Assembly: GCA_018676675.1 (NCBI GenBank)
Contig: JABHEG010000339.1
Location: 1 to 64,000 of the forward strand
Direction of reading: 5' to 3'
DNA from: Lentisphaerota bacterium
GTDB lineage: Bacteria > Verrucomicrobiota > Lentisphaeria > Oligosphaerales > JABHEG01
Length of the DNA: 64,000 nt
The notes below the pieces were generated by a model. It was not told the DNA's origin. It saw only the letters and a program-made list of their open reading frames with translations, and made no database searches. Both the position numbers and the translations under genes were made by a program. This document shows, piece after piece, positions 17,283-27,291 of this stretch. Every line of letters begins with the position of its first letter. The first letter of the stretch is position 1.

Positions 17283-20200
17283 ATGAACACGATTCTGCAC
17301 AGCGCGTTCCGAGGCAATCCCTGGCGTCGACGTATGGCGAGCTTCCTGGTGGTCGTGCTGCCTGTGCTCGGGTACGCCGCATCCAGTGACACGCTTCGTG
17401 AACTGGCACCCAATTCCGGGGTTGAGCTCAGCCGGGACGGCACGCGTCCAGACCACTGGGAACCCTCCAACCCGGGTTGCCGTTGGGCTGACGATTCTGT
17501 GCATTCGGGAGGACGTTCTCTCAAGATCAGTTCCACCGGTGGGGCGACTGTCAGTTGGACTTCAGCCCCAATTTCTGTCGCTGAACCGGGGACGCAGTTC
17601 ATACTCTCGGTCTGGGCCCGACTCGAGGAAGTGACCGGGCAGAACGGGGCGTTCTTTGCTCTCTACCACCTGGACGAGGAACACGTACGGATTGGTCAGA
17701 GCGCCACCACGGGGATTGGGGGAGCGCAGGGGGAGGTGGCCTCCAAACCGTGGACAAGATACGCCGCAGTCAGTCAGCTTGGGCCCGAGGTCAAAGCGGT
17801 CCAGATCAATGTGCGGCTGTACGGCGCGGCCGGTACGGTTTGGTTTGATGACATCTCATTGCGGACGTTTGAGCACGTGGAACTGTTGGCGCCCCGTCCT
17901 CTGCGCCAGGGCCTAGCTCTCACGACGGGTGAGGTCGTCCTCTGTCCTGGGGAGGGAGAGGCCCTGAACGAAGCGGCCCTAGAGCTCCACGGACGCCTGC
18001 GGAAGCGTGGTGTCGCGGCCGTTCTTGTCGATCACGAGACCTATGATTCGCAGCACGACCCGCGCGACATTGTCGCTCTCGGGAACATGGTCACGAACCG
18101 TGTCTGCGAGAGCCTTTACCTCAACTACTACACCTACGAAGATCTCGCTTTCCCCGGCCGCGATGGCTTTGTCGTGCGCCCGTTGATTGATCCCTGGGGG
18201 ACAGGGGCGAACGTTCTGGTTGTGGGTGTTTCCGGTGCCGGTGGGCTGACTTCGGCCGTTGCGGCCGTGGTTGATGCGCTTGGCAGCAGCGAGGGGGCTC
18301 TGTGCGTTCCCTTGACCGTCAAGCGCGGGCCACCGATCCCGTCAAACACGGTCCTGCGCCCAGCAGGACGTCGTGAGATGGGGCCGGCGGGAAGGTACCT
18401 GAAGAGTGGGAACGTGGCGGAAGCGCAGGCTTACCGCGAGAGGATTTTGGCAACGTGGTTTGCTCCTGATGAGACGCTCTTTTCGTCGGACACGAGCCTT
18501 CATCTCTACTACGTCACGCGGACACTCTCCTGGGAGCTCATGGAGGCCAGCGGCGTATTCAGCGATGACGAGCGCCTGCGTGTGACCAATCAGCTGCTGA
18601 AGATCATGCGGTCTTCACAGGGATACGGCTACAGTGGTATGAATCCGGGGTTGCGCTCGCGAGAGAACCATGCCACCCGGGCGGCTCGGGCGTTCTACTT
18701 CGGCTGGCGACACTTCGCCAAGTACTATACCGGGCATCTCGGGGTGGAGACCACGCTCTGGCGGGCTCGTCTGCGCGATTTCTGGCGCGCCCCACTGTCG
18801 AGTTCGCGTTCCTACGAGGACAGCCTAAGTCAGCACGCGTTCGGAGGCAGTCTTGACAACACGTTGGACATCGCGTTCATGGAACCGAGCTGGTCGGAAC
18901 AGTTTCGAGAGCAATACGCCCGGCCGCTCGGGGACCGGTGCATCTCCGTGTGCAACAATCGTGGCGAGCTTGTGCTCCTGGGCGACACTGCCCCCGGTGG
19001 CTATCCCCTGAGCGCTTTCGCCAAGTTGGCGTATTGGCTCCGGGATGGTCGCTTCCAGTACATGATGGACAAGCGCGGTACTCGTGGCGCTTCCACTGAC
19101 GAGCCGTTGCGTTCGTTTGCCATTGGCGTATCACCCCGAACGCCCGAGGACCATCTGGGATTGACCGTCGTTCCCGGGGATCGCCTTTACTTTCGGACGG
19201 GGCTCCGCAATGCCGGGAGCGTTCCGTTAGAGCGCTCATTTGATAAGCTCACCATCCGATCCGGGTTCGCTGAAACGGACGAGTATCTCATGCTTGACGG
19301 GGTGGCAGGGGGAAGCCATTCCTACGATGATGCGAACAGCATTGGGGAGTACTCTGCCAACGGTCGGCGCTGGCTCTGTGAAATTGACATCTTCAACGGG
19401 CCCACCATGAGCTTCCACAACGCTGTCACGGTGGCCAGGAAGGGAATCGGGAATCCTGTTGTGCCCCAGGCGGCAGAACTGATGGATTCTTTCGAGAGAA
19501 CCTCCGCCGTGTATTCGGCAACCCGCCTTCCCGACTACAATGGGGCTGACTGGACGCGCCACATCCTCTGGTTGCAGGGGGCATTCACGTTTGTACTCGA
19601 CGAGTTGGCGGCCGGGGAAGCCGATGACTATGGCTTCGTGTTGGGCTGGCGCGGCCTCGGTGATGTTACGTGCGCCCCGGGTCGGTGGACGCTGTCGCAA
19701 GACGGGGCGGCTTCATCATCAGGCCTATCCGGGAGTGATCTTGTGGCGGCTGTAACGTCATCGTCCGGTAAGCACCTTCGCTGCCTTGACGGGTATGAGG
19801 CCCTCTTCTATCGGGCGGACGCGGTTGAGGACTTCGTTGAGGTGTCGCTCCCAACCACGGAGAACGGGCCGCATGAGTTGACTGTTGCCGCCCTTGACTT
19901 CGACAAGCGCGCCATCGTGCGCGTCGATATTGACGGGCACCCCATTGGGAGTCCCATTGATCTCTGGGTGAGCGGGCAACCGCGCATGAGTCGGCACAGC
20001 TTCGGCCCTATCGATCTGGTTGCCGGGGCGCACCGGATCCGCTTCACGGCGGTTGGCACTCAACCCAAATCGGGTGGCTACACGATGGCCTTCACCGGTG
20101 TCGCTTTGCAGCCTGCGGGTAGAGCCGAGCCGGCATTGACCCCGACCGCCAACCGTTTCCATCTGGTCTTTCCCGCAGGTGTGTCAGCGACGTTTGATGA

Positions 20201-21803
20201 GGACCGTGAGAACCTCGGCAAAGATCTGCCGATGGATCCGCACTACGACCAAGTTCTGCGCATCTGTGAGCAGAGCATCAATCGAGTCATGGAGGGCGGG
20301 GACACGGCGGCGTTTCAGAATGCCTTCTATACCAGCACGGCAACGGCACCCCGGGAATGGTCTCTGAGGCGGCTGTCCGAGCATGGCTCACTCCTGCGGT
20401 CGGCCGACTCGACCGTCTTTGTGATGGCGTCGTCTACTGACACCGTGATCCGGATTGGGGGGCTTGTGTTGGCCGGGAGAGTCGCGTGCCTCGGCTTGGG
20501 CGATCCGGTCTTGCACCACGCTCGACTCGAGGTCGACGGCGCTCCTTTTGACGCGGGGAATGAGGAACACGTGGCCGAAATCCATGATGCGCTTACGGCT
20601 GCCTGGGAAAGGAGTGCGCCCTCGGGGTTGGCCTTGCAGCCCCAATGGGCTGAGGCCAAGCGGGTGGTGTCCACAGCTCAGATGCCCTTGCCTTCTTCGC
20701 CGCTGTCGTTGGCCATGGTGCCGGGAGACGGCGGGGATCGGCTTGTCACGGGCACGAGGTCGGGAAGCGTCCTTGTTTGGTCGGTGGATGGGGAGCGCGT
20801 TGGTGAGTTCACGGCTCAAGGAGCGGTGCATGCACTGTGCATGACGGATCTGGAACCTGATGGCGTGCCGGAGGTGCTGGTTGGGTCCGACGACGAGTAT
20901 CTCTATGCTCTGTCCGGGGACGGTGACTTGCTCTGGAAGCGCCAGATCCCGTTCATGCTCGAGAAGCAAATCTGGATGTGGTGGACCCTGGGCAGCGCCA
21001 AGGTCCGTAAAATCCACACTGATGATCTGACTGGCGACGGTGTGCCGGAGATCCTGGTGGGGGCCGGCAACATGCATCTCCATTGTCTGGACAACTCGGG
21101 CAAGGAGAGGTGGAACTTCCGCATGGACCACGGAATCTGCACCACCATTGTGACGGCCAATCTCCTTGCTGACGGGAAACGGCACGTACTGGCAGGCAAT
21201 GGATTGACTTCATCCAACGGTTACTGCAGAATCTTCGATGCGTCGGGCAGGGAACAGCGCAGGCTCTTCAACGGGAGTTGGTGTACGTCTCTCCCTGCCG
21301 TCGCGGTAGGCGACCTCGATGGTGATGGGATAGCGACCGTTTTCTGCGGAACGAACCGTGGCAATCTACGCGCTTATGACGTGCAGCAGAGCAAGGGAGA
21401 ACAGCTCTGGATCCACAACACGACACGACCGATTCGGAGTCTCCTCACGTTTGCGCGTACGGCGGTGAGTTCTGGTCTCGTTGTTGCGGCTTCGGACAGC
21501 GGTTACGTGTGTGCATTCGACCAGGGAGGAACTCCGCTTTGGGCGACGCCCCTGAGCAGTGCAGTCGTCGAGATCGTGAAGGTGACATCTCCTGACGGTG
21601 TGTTGATCGCGGCCGGTTGCCGGGACGGGCGTTGTTTCTGGCTGGATTTGCGTGGCTGGATTTTGGCCGTTGCGGCGTGTCCGGGGAAGATTGTCGACAT
21701 AACGCCGCTGAGTGTGTCCGAGGGTGGAATACAGGGAATTGCCGCGGCAACGCAGAATCCGGATGCGCTGGTCGTGCTTCCCGGGGTGTCCGAAGGTCGC
21801 TGA
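17283..21803 (+). CDS. Secreted heparinase-II-like polysaccharide lyase with C-terminal beta-propeller
   Basis: A 1506-residue protein with a signal peptide (about 1-33). Approximate layout: jelly-roll carbohydrate-binding-like domain (40-200, ending VWFDDISLRTFE); a GH20/GH67-N-terminal-like domain (200-345: IVALGN, YEDLAFPGRDGFVVRPLIDPWGTGANVLVVG); an alpha-toroid (380-640); a heparinase-II/III-like beta-sandwich with GGSHSYDDANSIGEYSANG and HNAVTV (about 655-780); another sandwich segment; then from about 1120 to the end a beta-propeller of repeated blades such as DLEPDGVPEVLVGSDDEYLYAL and DLTGDGVPEILVGAGNMHLHCL. It should cleave acidic polysaccharides outside the cytoplasm; the propeller may bind or scaffold. 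ATG 17283 has GAGG seven bases before it. The substrate is unknown. Confidence 0.75.
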   Translation: MNTILHSAFRGNPWRRRMASFLVVVLPVLGYAASSDTLRELAPNSGVELSRDGTRPDHWEPSNPGCRWADDSVHSGGRSLKISSTGGATVSWTSAPISVAEPGTQFILSVWARLEEVTGQNGAFFALYHLDEEHVRIGQSATTGIGGAQGEVASKPWTRYAAVSQLGPEVKAVQINVRLYGAAGTVWFDDISLRTFEHVELLAPRPLRQGLALTTGEVVLCPGEGEALNEAALELHGRLRKRGVAAVLVDHETYDSQHDPRDIVALGNMVTNRVCESLYLNYYTYEDLAFPGRDGFVVRPLIDPWGTGANVLVVGVSGAGGLTSAVAAVVDALGSSEGALCVPLTVKRGPPIPSNTVLRPAGRREMGPAGRYLKSGNVAEAQAYRERILATWFAPDETLFSSDTSLHLYYVTRTLSWELMEASGVFSDDERLRVTNQLLKIMRSSQGYGYSGMNPGLRSRENHATRAARAFYFGWRHFAKYYTGHLGVETTLWRARLRDFWRAPLSSSRSYEDSLSQHAFGGSLDNTLDIAFMEPSWSEQFREQYARPLGDRCISVCNNRGELVLLGDTAPGGYPLSAFAKLAYWLRDGRFQYMMDKRGTRGASTDEPLRSFAIGVSPRTPEDHLGLTVVPGDRLYFRTGLRNAGSVPLERSFDKLTIRSGFAETDEYLMLDGVAGGSHSYDDANSIGEYSANGRRWLCEIDIFNGPTMSFHNAVTVARKGIGNPVVPQAAELMDSFERTSAVYSATRLPDYNGADWTRHILWLQGAFTFVLDELAAGEADDYGFVLGWRGLGDVTCAPGRWTLSQDGAASSSGLSGSDLVAAVTSSSGKHLRCLDGYEALFYRADAVEDFVEVSLPTTENGPHELTVAALDFDKRAIVRVDIDGHPIGSPIDLWVSGQPRMSRHSFGPIDLVAGAHRIRFTAVGTQPKSGGYTMAFTGVALQPAGRAEPALTPTANRFHLVFPAGVSATFDEDRENLGKDLPMDPHYDQVLRICEQSINRVMEGGDTAAFQNAFYTSTATAPREWSLRRLSEHGSLLRSADSTVFVMASSTDTVIRIGGLVLAGRVACLGLGDPVLHHARLEVDGAPFDAGNEEHVAEIHDALTAAWERSAPSGLALQPQWAEAKRVVSTAQMPLPSSPLSLAMVPGDGGDRLVTGTRSGSVLVWSVDGERVGEFTAQGAVHALCMTDLEPDGVPEVLVGSDDEYLYALSGDGDLLWKRQIPFMLEKQIWMWWTLGSAKVRKIHTDDLTGDGVPEILVGAGNMHLHCLDNSGKERWNFRMDHGICTTIVTANLLADGKRHVLAGNGLTSSNGYCRIFDASGREQRRLFNGSWCTSLPAVAVGDLDGDGIATVFCGTNRGNLRAYDVQQSKGEQLWIHNTTRPIRSLLTFARTAVSSGLVVAASDSGYVCAFDQGGTPLWATPLSSAVVEIVKVTSPDGVLIAAGCRDGRCFWLDLRGWILAVAACPGKIVDITPLSVSEGGIQGIAAATQNPDALVVLPGVSEGR

Positions 21804-21806
21804 GGA

Positions 21807-21821
21807 CCTGGGCCCTCCAGG
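21807..21821. terminator. Weak hairpin between convergent genes
   Basis: CCTGG (21807-21811) and CCAGG (21817-21821) can pair around a five-base loop in the 35-base gap between the lyase stop (21803, +) and the hypothetical gene stop (21839, -). Short, and without a T-run. Confidence 0.25.
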
Positions 21822-21838
21822 GGGGGAATCGCGCTCAG

Positions 21839-22780
21839 CTAACGCGAGTAGATTGTGTGGACAGTGACGGTTGAGCTTGTGCCGGGGCGCCAGATGCGTG
21901 GTGCTCCGCCGGCTGCCTCGATCTCCATGAAACAGCTGGGGTCGCTGTAGACACTGAAGCGGATCCCACGATCATCCGGGCTATCCATCGGCGGTCGGTC
22001 GGTGATGTCGATGTAATCAAGACCCTGAGCGAGGGGCTCAGCCGTTCGGCGGACCCGAAGGCCACACTGTGGATTGACGTATTCGAGCCAGTCAACGGTT
22101 GGCGCCAGACCGATCTGATAGCGGTCGCTTTGGCCATCCGTGCGTGTGCAGCAGATCCCGTCCGTGCAGGTCCGCTGGTCCGTACTGGGATCGTAGAGGT
22201 CCCAGACATCACTGGCGTTCGCGATGGGGAATGTCACACAGCACCCGGGACCGGAGTCAAACTGGCAGAGGGACCAGGGGGCGAGCAGGCATTCTTCCGG
22301 GCCGAGCTCATCCTTGCCGAGGTACTCGATGGTCTCTTTCACCGTCACCGTCAGGACGCCCTTGTCTTCAGAGGCGGAGATGTCGCGCCCAAAGGCTGTG
22401 GGGATTCCTCTTCCTCGTGAGTTTATGAGGTCGATTTCGGCCCGTATCCGGGCGTGACCCGATGCGGACTCCGCGACCCAGAATCGGGCTCCGGAAAGCC
22501 CCGGGGGAACGCGCCAGTCAGGCGTGGAATACTCGTAGCCGAACAGGGATCCCTCGGGAGCAGGCCACAGGCCATCCCCGCCGGGATTGAGGTATTCTGC
22601 TGCAGTGGTGATGTTCAGGAAGGCCTCGGGGTTTACCCGGCTGACGACATCCCCGTTGAGGAACGTGAAGAGGCGTCCCTCCAAGTCCAGGCCCGCAACG
22701 ACGCCGTTGGTCTCGTCGCCGATCAGAACGCACCGTCGGCAGCTTTGATCGAAGAGATTCAGCAGCTCCTGCACAGTCAT
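21839..22780 (-). CDS. Hypothetical protein, possibly galactose-mutarotase-like fold (DUF6786-type)
   Basis: A 313-residue cytoplasmic-looking protein without signal peptide. The text (LEGRLFTFLNGDVVSRVNPEAF, GGDGLWPAPEGSLFGYEY, LAPWSLCQFDSGPGC, DYIDITDRPPMDSPDDRGIRFSVYSDPSCFMEIEAAGG) resembles the DUF6786 group of large-beta-sandwich proteins from Planctomycetes-like bacteria. I give this match low weight. Start ATG 22780 has GAGGAAAAGGGA upstream; the further 61 open codons upstream overlap the PPIase gene and look spurious. It is the last gene of the minus-strand run that ends at 21839. Confidence 0.65.
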   Translation of the reverse strand: MTVQELLNLFDQSCRRCVLIGDETNGVVAGLDLEGRLFTFLNGDVVSRVNPEAFLNITTAAEYLNPGGDGLWPAPEGSLFGYEYSTPDWRVPPGLSGARFWVAESASGHARIRAEIDLINSRGRGIPTAFGRDISASEDKGVLTVTVKETIEYLGKDELGPEECLLAPWSLCQFDSGPGCCVTFPIANASDVWDLYDPSTDQRTCTDGICCTRTDGQSDRYQIGLAPTVDWLEYVNPQCGLRVRRTAEPLAQGLDYIDITDRPPMDSPDDRGIRFSVYSDPSCFMEIEAAGGAPRIWRPGTSSTVTVHTIYSR

Positions 22781-22796
22781 GGGTATCCCTTTTCCT

Positions 22797-24044
22797 CTAC
22801 TCATTACGTTTGTGGAAGACGATGCTGGCGCTCTTCCTGAGTGTCTGCACGAGATCTCGTGTGGCCTTGCGCTTCCTCTCCGCCTGAAGGTGCGTTTCGA
22901 TCTGTGCTCGCCCCTCTTCGAGGCTCCGGATGGTTGATTCACGCCTTGCCAGGACCTGGACAATATGGCAGCCGAAACGGGTCTCGACAGTCTTCCCTAC
23001 CTCACCGATCTCCTGCGAGAAGAGGGCTTTCTCAAACGGTTTCGACATGGAGCCGCGCGGGACGAATCCCAAGTCCCCGCCATTGGCTGCGCTGGGGCAG
23101 GCCGAGTGTTCAGCGGCGAGCTCCGCAAAATCTTCTCCGGCAGCGATGCGCTGTCTGAGGGCAGCCAGCCGCGCCTTCTTGGCTTTTCTGGTTGCCCGAT
23201 CGTCCTTCTCTTCGTACTCAATCAGGATGTGACGGGCGCGGGCCTGTTCAGGTGTCCGGAATCTCTGTCGATTCTTCTTGTAGAATGATTTGACCTCTGC
23301 GGCGGTGACCGCGTCCTGGCCCTTTGTAACGCTGTCGATGAGGGCGCGGATCCGGAGGTTACGTTCGATTGTTTTGCGCAGGTCTTTCTCCGAGGCGGTC
23401 GGTTGATCGGCTTCATTCTCAGCAGGCTTGGCACGCTGATCGATGGCCTTCTGGACGGCTGCCTTGTCAACGGCAATGCCGCGGCGTTTTGCTTCGTTTT
23501 CGAGGAGCGTGCCGGCGATGAAGGAGTCCACGACGTAACGTTGGGCCTTCTGGCGAACGCGGTGTTCCTTGGGAACGGGCCTCCCGCTGCGGGAGAGAGC
23601 GGCGAGCGTTTCCTCAACCTGGCGTTGGGCATCCCCGCGGGTGAGGCTGGCCCCATCGACAGTGACGATGACCGTATCGGCGTCAGTTGCTGTTTTGGTG
23701 AGGTCCTTCCCGTCCGCTGTGTTTGCTGGTCGGAGCGGAGGGGCAGGGAGCTTGATGGCCCCCGGCGGAGCCGGTGGTGGTGGCGGTGGTGGCGGAATCA
23801 CTATCTTCTCCGAGGCGGGCCGTGGCGGGGGCAGGTTGTCCTGAGGAGCGGGCTGGGTCGCTTCTTCTGCAGGCTGTGTGCCCTGAACACGAAAGGTCTT
23901 TCGTCGGGCCGGAGCGTCTTGCGCTTCGGAAATGGCGCCAAAGGAGAGGATGAGGAGCACAGTGACAGCCAGTCGTTGAGGCGTGGGTATGGACACGCTG
24001 AAGGAGGCCGGTGCGCCTGGCCCGAAGCGATGAAGCTGGGTCAT
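22797..24044 (-). CDS. Periplasmic parvulin-type peptidyl-prolyl isomerase
   Basis: A 415-residue protein with an N-terminal signal sequence (hydrophobic part about 27-42), then a long proline-rich linker including eight consecutive prolines. A SurA-N-like helical region follows, then a PpiC/parvulin domain (ARHILIEYEEKDD, GEDFAELAAEHSACPSAANGGDLGFVPRGSM, FEKALF, ETRFGCHIVQVL). It should act as a folding catalyst or chaperone for exported proteins in the periplasm. The start overlaps the nfeD-like stop (ATGA), so translation is coupled. The poly-proline tract would let the domain reach outward from the membrane if the signal is retained as an anchor. Confidence 0.85.
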   Translation of the reverse strand: MTQLHRFGPGAPASFSVSIPTPQRLAVTVLLILSFGAISEAQDAPARRKTFRVQGTQPAEEATQPAPQDNLPPPRPASEKIVIPPPPPPPPAPPGAIKLPAPPLRPANTADGKDLTKTATDADTVIVTVDGASLTRGDAQRQVEETLAALSRSGRPVPKEHRVRQKAQRYVVDSFIAGTLLENEAKRRGIAVDKAAVQKAIDQRAKPAENEADQPTASEKDLRKTIERNLRIRALIDSVTKGQDAVTAAEVKSFYKKNRQRFRTPEQARARHILIEYEEKDDRATRKAKKARLAALRQRIAAGEDFAELAAEHSACPSAANGGDLGFVPRGSMSKPFEKALFSQEIGEVGKTVETRFGCHIVQVLARRESTIRSLEEGRAQIETHLQAERKRKATRDLVQTLRKSASIVFHKRNE

Positions 24045-25531
24045 TGGCTGCTCTCGCTGGTTCCCTCTTCGGGGGGAGCGGGTTCCACCACGATCCGCGA
24101 ACCCTCAACTTTGATGATCTTGACACGCGTGTTTCTTGGGATCAGGTCGCCTGAACTGACCACGTCCACGCGCTCGTCGCCGACCATGACGATTCCGGCA
24201 GGGCGCAGTGGTGTCGCGGCGACCCCCACCTGGCTCAGGAAGCGGTCAAAACCCGAGTCGCCACTGGAGGTGTAGCCTTTTTCGCTGGTTAGACTGGTCT
24301 CAAGGATCAGCCCGCGGTAAATCGACATCTTGGGCAGGTAGCGGTCGAGAACCCACGCCAAAAGCACCAGGATCAGACCTGCTCCCACGGTTTGGGCCAA
24401 CGCAATCACCAGGCTTTCGGCGACATAGGTGATCTGCTTGGGATCCACGCCCGGGAGTGGATTTCCCTGGGGCATATGGGGGACCATTCCGAGCACGAGG
24501 CCACCGACGATACAGACCAGACCGAGAAGGCCGACAACGCCGAACCCCGGGATAACGAATATCTCAACGCCGAGGAGGATGAGCCCAACGATGACAAGGG
24601 CCATGTCCTCTTTGCCTGCGAGTCCTGCCACAAAGTGACCGAAGAAGAAGATGGCGAGCAGTGTGAGGCCGGCGATGCCGGGGAGCCCGAATCCAGGCGT
24701 CTTGAACTCGATGTAGATGCCGAGAGCCCCGAGAGCGAGGAGGATTGGCGCGATCATGGTGATCCACCGGGCCAGTTTCTCTGCCTGTTGTTCCTCAAAG
24801 CGCACGATTTCAGCGTCCGCCAGGTCCACATGAGCCAGTAGGGCTGACATGTCTTTCACCAGAGCTCGGGAGAGTATCGGGGCTTCCTGTGGCGGGATGA
24901 CCTCGATTGCTTCCATCGCCGTCAGGTTCAGGAGCTCTCCTTCAGCGCAGAGCACCCGTTCACCGATCTTGTACTCTTTGTCGGGGTCAACCATGGCTTC
25001 GGCCAGGTCTTCGGAGTACCCATTCTCCTGGGCCAGCCCTCGCACCATGGCCCGAACCACAGAGAGCATCTTCTCTTTGACGTCGTCAGGGAGCTGCTCG
25101 ACGCCTCCGCCCGTCCGGCTGAGCATGATGGGCATGGCGCTGCCGATGCTCGAGCCGGGGGACATGAAGATGGCATCGGAGGCAAGGCTGATAATGGCCC
25201 CGGCGCTGATGGCATTGGGGTTCACGAACGCATAGACGGGCACATCAACCGAGCGAATCCAGTCAATGATCTCCTGGGTCTCTTTCAGGCGGCCGCCGGG
25301 CGTATCGAGATCAATGATGATTGCTTCCGGCTGGGTCTTCTTGGCCAGGCGAAAGGCCCGACGGAAGATGAAGAGCATGGACTTGTCGATGGGGCCCTGG
25401 ATGGGGAGGACGAAGACTTTTCCAGTGGCGTCTGAGGCCGGCTCGGCAACCGCGGATCGCGGCAACAGACCTGCAGCCAGGACGGCAATCGAGAGCGCAC
25501 ATAGGATCGTGGGGAATGACCGCTTAACCAT
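24041..25531 (-). CDS. nfeD: NfeD-family membrane-bound serine protease (ClpP class)
   Basis: About 496 residues, full-length NfeD1b type. Signal peptide 1-29; ClpP-like protease domain (35-240) with DLDTPGGRLKETQEI and the nucleophile Ser109 in NAISAGAIIS; a Lys at 152 or 154 can complete the Ser-Lys dyad. Several membrane helices follow (about 270-400), then a C-terminal OB-fold NfeD domain (GKVFV at the start and GIVMVGDERVDVVSSGDLI near the end). Members cleave stomatin-like proteins and take part in membrane quality control; no stomatin gene is visible here. Start ATG 25531 has AGGAGT upstream. It is followed by the PPIase with a 4-base overlap. Confidence 0.88.
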   Translation of the reverse strand: MVKRSFPTILCALSIAVLAAGLLPRSAVAEPASDATGKVFVLPIQGPIDKSMLFIFRRAFRLAKKTQPEAIIIDLDTPGGRLKETQEIIDWIRSVDVPVYAFVNPNAISAGAIISLASDAIFMSPGSSIGSAMPIMLSRTGGGVEQLPDDVKEKMLSVVRAMVRGLAQENGYSEDLAEAMVDPDKEYKIGERVLCAEGELLNLTAMEAIEVIPPQEAPILSRALVKDMSALLAHVDLADAEIVRFEEQQAEKLARWITMIAPILLALGALGIYIEFKTPGFGLPGIAGLTLLAIFFFGHFVAGLAGKEDMALVIVGLILLGVEIFVIPGFGVVGLLGLVCIVGGLVLGMVPHMPQGNPLPGVDPKQITYVAESLVIALAQTVGAGLILVLLAWVLDRYLPKMSIYRGLILETSLTSEKGYTSSGDSGFDRFLSQVGVAATPLRPAGIVMVGDERVDVVSSGDLIPRNTRVKIIKVEGSRIVVEPAPPEEGTSESSQ

Positions 25532-25702
25532 AGCCGATGGACTCCTGGACGTTCTGTGGTACCTCTCCCCGGATTGCCGACGGGGCGCGGGGTCGATAGG
25601 GACGCTCCTGCCTGCTGACAAGATAGTGCCGCGCCGCGCGTGATCCAAGGCACTGAGGACGGGCTGATGAGGGATGTGAGCGCCGAAGCGGAAGCGGCTC
25701 GG

Positions 25703-26260
25703 TCACAGGATGTACTTTTGGACCAGGTAGTATTCGCCAAAGACAGCCGCGACGGATCCGGCGATCCAGAAGAACAACTTCATTTCCGCGAACCAATCAT
25801 CCATGGCTTCGCCTCTCCAGAACGACCACGAGTCCGGCGTCAGCCAGAACTTGATCGCGTCCATGAAGCCGGCCCAATCGCTGAACATGAACTTCCCCCA
25901 GAAGAAATAGAGCGGAAGGTTGAGGATGGCTATGATGATGAGGACGACCGGATTGAACTCGACCCCGGTGAGTTGCTCCATCACCGGGCCGAAGTCCTGG
26001 TCATCCCTGGCCTTCTTGGGAATCTGAGTGAGGATGTATACCTGGTCCTCCTGGCTCAGGTTGCTGATCGGGACATCATGGACGTCTCCGGTATTGGCAC
26101 TTCTGAGCTTCACCGTCTCGTCCCCGATCTCGACGAGTTCTCCCCTAACCGTCTTTCCGTTGTTGTCCGTCCATTCCCGGACTTCCGCAAGACAGACCGT
26201 TACAAGGAGGATTGAGCAGCAGAGCGCGATACGGTGAAATGGTGGCTTCCGTGAGTGCAT
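25703..26260 (-). CDS. SHD1-domain membrane protein
   Basis: A 185-residue protein. Signal peptide or first helix 7-24, then an SLA1-homology-1-like (SHD1) domain (REWTDNNGKTVRGELVEIGDETVKL...VPISNLSQEDQVYI, about 27-75), then a middle helix (about 104-122) and a C-terminal helix (165-182). The SHD1 fold is found on many exported Planctomycetes/Lentisphaerae proteins; its partner is not known. Start ATG 26260 has GGAGG nine bases before it. It follows the coiled-coil gene by 11 bases. Confidence 0.75.
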   Translation of the reverse strand: MHSRKPPFHRIALCCSILLVTVCLAEVREWTDNNGKTVRGELVEIGDETVKLRSANTGDVHDVPISNLSQEDQVYILTQIPKKARDDQDFGPVMEQLTGVEFNPVVLIIIAILNLPLYFFWGKFMFSDWAGFMDAIKFWLTPDSWSFWRGEAMDDWFAEMKLFFWIAGSVAAVFGEYYLVQKYIL

Positions 26261-26271
26261 GTTTGGCCTCC

Positions 26272-27291
26272 TTACTCTTCCTTGGTTTCTGCCTCCTCGG
26301 CGAGTCCCCCCATCATGGTGGCTGCCATGCGCATATGGCGTTTCTGCTGCTCGATGAATTTGTCGAAGTCGCTGAGCTGTTCCTCATTGAGTTCGGCAGC
26401 GAGCTTCTCCCGGGCGCGATCCAGCGTATCAAACTGTGCTTTCATGCCCTGCTCAAAGTTGTCTTTCGGGTTCCCTGTGGTCTGGAGTGCGTTCGCTTTC
26501 GTTGTCGCCATCAACTCACCGACGAGGACTTCGGAGGCGCGTTTCCGCTTGTCTTCGCTCAGCGACGGAGCATACATGCCCAACTGCATGTCATACTGCT
26601 GGAGCAGCATCCGTTCAGTCTTGGTTTCCTCGTATTCGTCCCAGGTCGCGAGTTCATCGGGGGTGAGGAGTTCGGCCAGTTCGGCGCGGAGTTGTGCCGC
26701 GCGCTCCTTCTCCGTTTGCAGCGGGGCGTTCGCCTCGGCGCCATCACCTGCACGGCCCAGGCTCTGCTCGATCTGAGTCACGAGGCTGGCCACGATCAGA
26801 TCGCGGATCTTCTGTTCCACGTCAGCGGGCAGTTTGGTCTCACGGAAGAAGTCGCCGTATTGCATGTCGAGCGCGGCCCGGGCGCTCATTTCGGCCATTT
26901 TCTTCCCCTGTTTGCCGCTGAACATCTTGGCCAACATCCCACCGGGTCCGGTCTTCTTTTCCCGGGGTTCCGGTTCTGGCTCCAGTTTCGGTTCCGTCGT
27001 GGTGTTCTTGCTGATGGTCTGGGCCAACTGCATCACTTCTTTCTCGAGACGCTCCTTCTCCGCGTTGAGTGTCGTCAGTCGGTTCTGCACTGCGTCGTAC
27101 TGGTCGCGCGGCACGGTGGGCACGGTGGTGGTCGCGGTCTGTTCTGCCAGTTCGGCATGCTCGCGCATGGTGGCCAGTTGCTCGCGCAGCGCCCCCGCTC
27201 GCTTCTGATTGACGTAGCCCCATCTGAACAGTCCCACACACGCGGCTACACAGACGGCGGCCGCGATCTTCCAGGTCGTTGTCGATGTCAT
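26272..27291 (-). CDS. Membrane-anchored coiled-coil protein, unknown function
   Basis: A 339-residue protein. One N-terminal membrane helix (8-26) is followed by a long, charged, alpha-helical region with heptad character (30-95), an acidic/proline linker, and a helical C-terminal domain with many Glu, Lys and Gln that ends in a Met-rich helix. It is likely an inner-membrane-anchored periplasmic protein. No enzymatic motif was seen. It heads a group with the SHD1 protein, NfeD and the PPIase, so a role in envelope quality control is a reasonable guess. Confidence 0.65.
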   Translation of the reverse strand: MTSTTTWKIAAAVCVAACVGLFRWGYVNQKRAGALREQLATMREHAELAEQTATTTVPTVPRDQYDAVQNRLTTLNAEKERLEKEVMQLAQTISKNTTTEPKLEPEPEPREKKTGPGGMLAKMFSGKQGKKMAEMSARAALDMQYGDFFRETKLPADVEQKIRDLIVASLVTQIEQSLGRAGDGAEANAPLQTEKERAAQLRAELAELLTPDELATWDEYEETKTERMLLQQYDMQLGMYAPSLSEDKRKRASEVLVGELMATTKANALQTTGNPKDNFEQGMKAQFDTLDRAREKLAAELNEEQLSDFDKFIEQQKRHMRMAATMMGGLAEEAETKEE

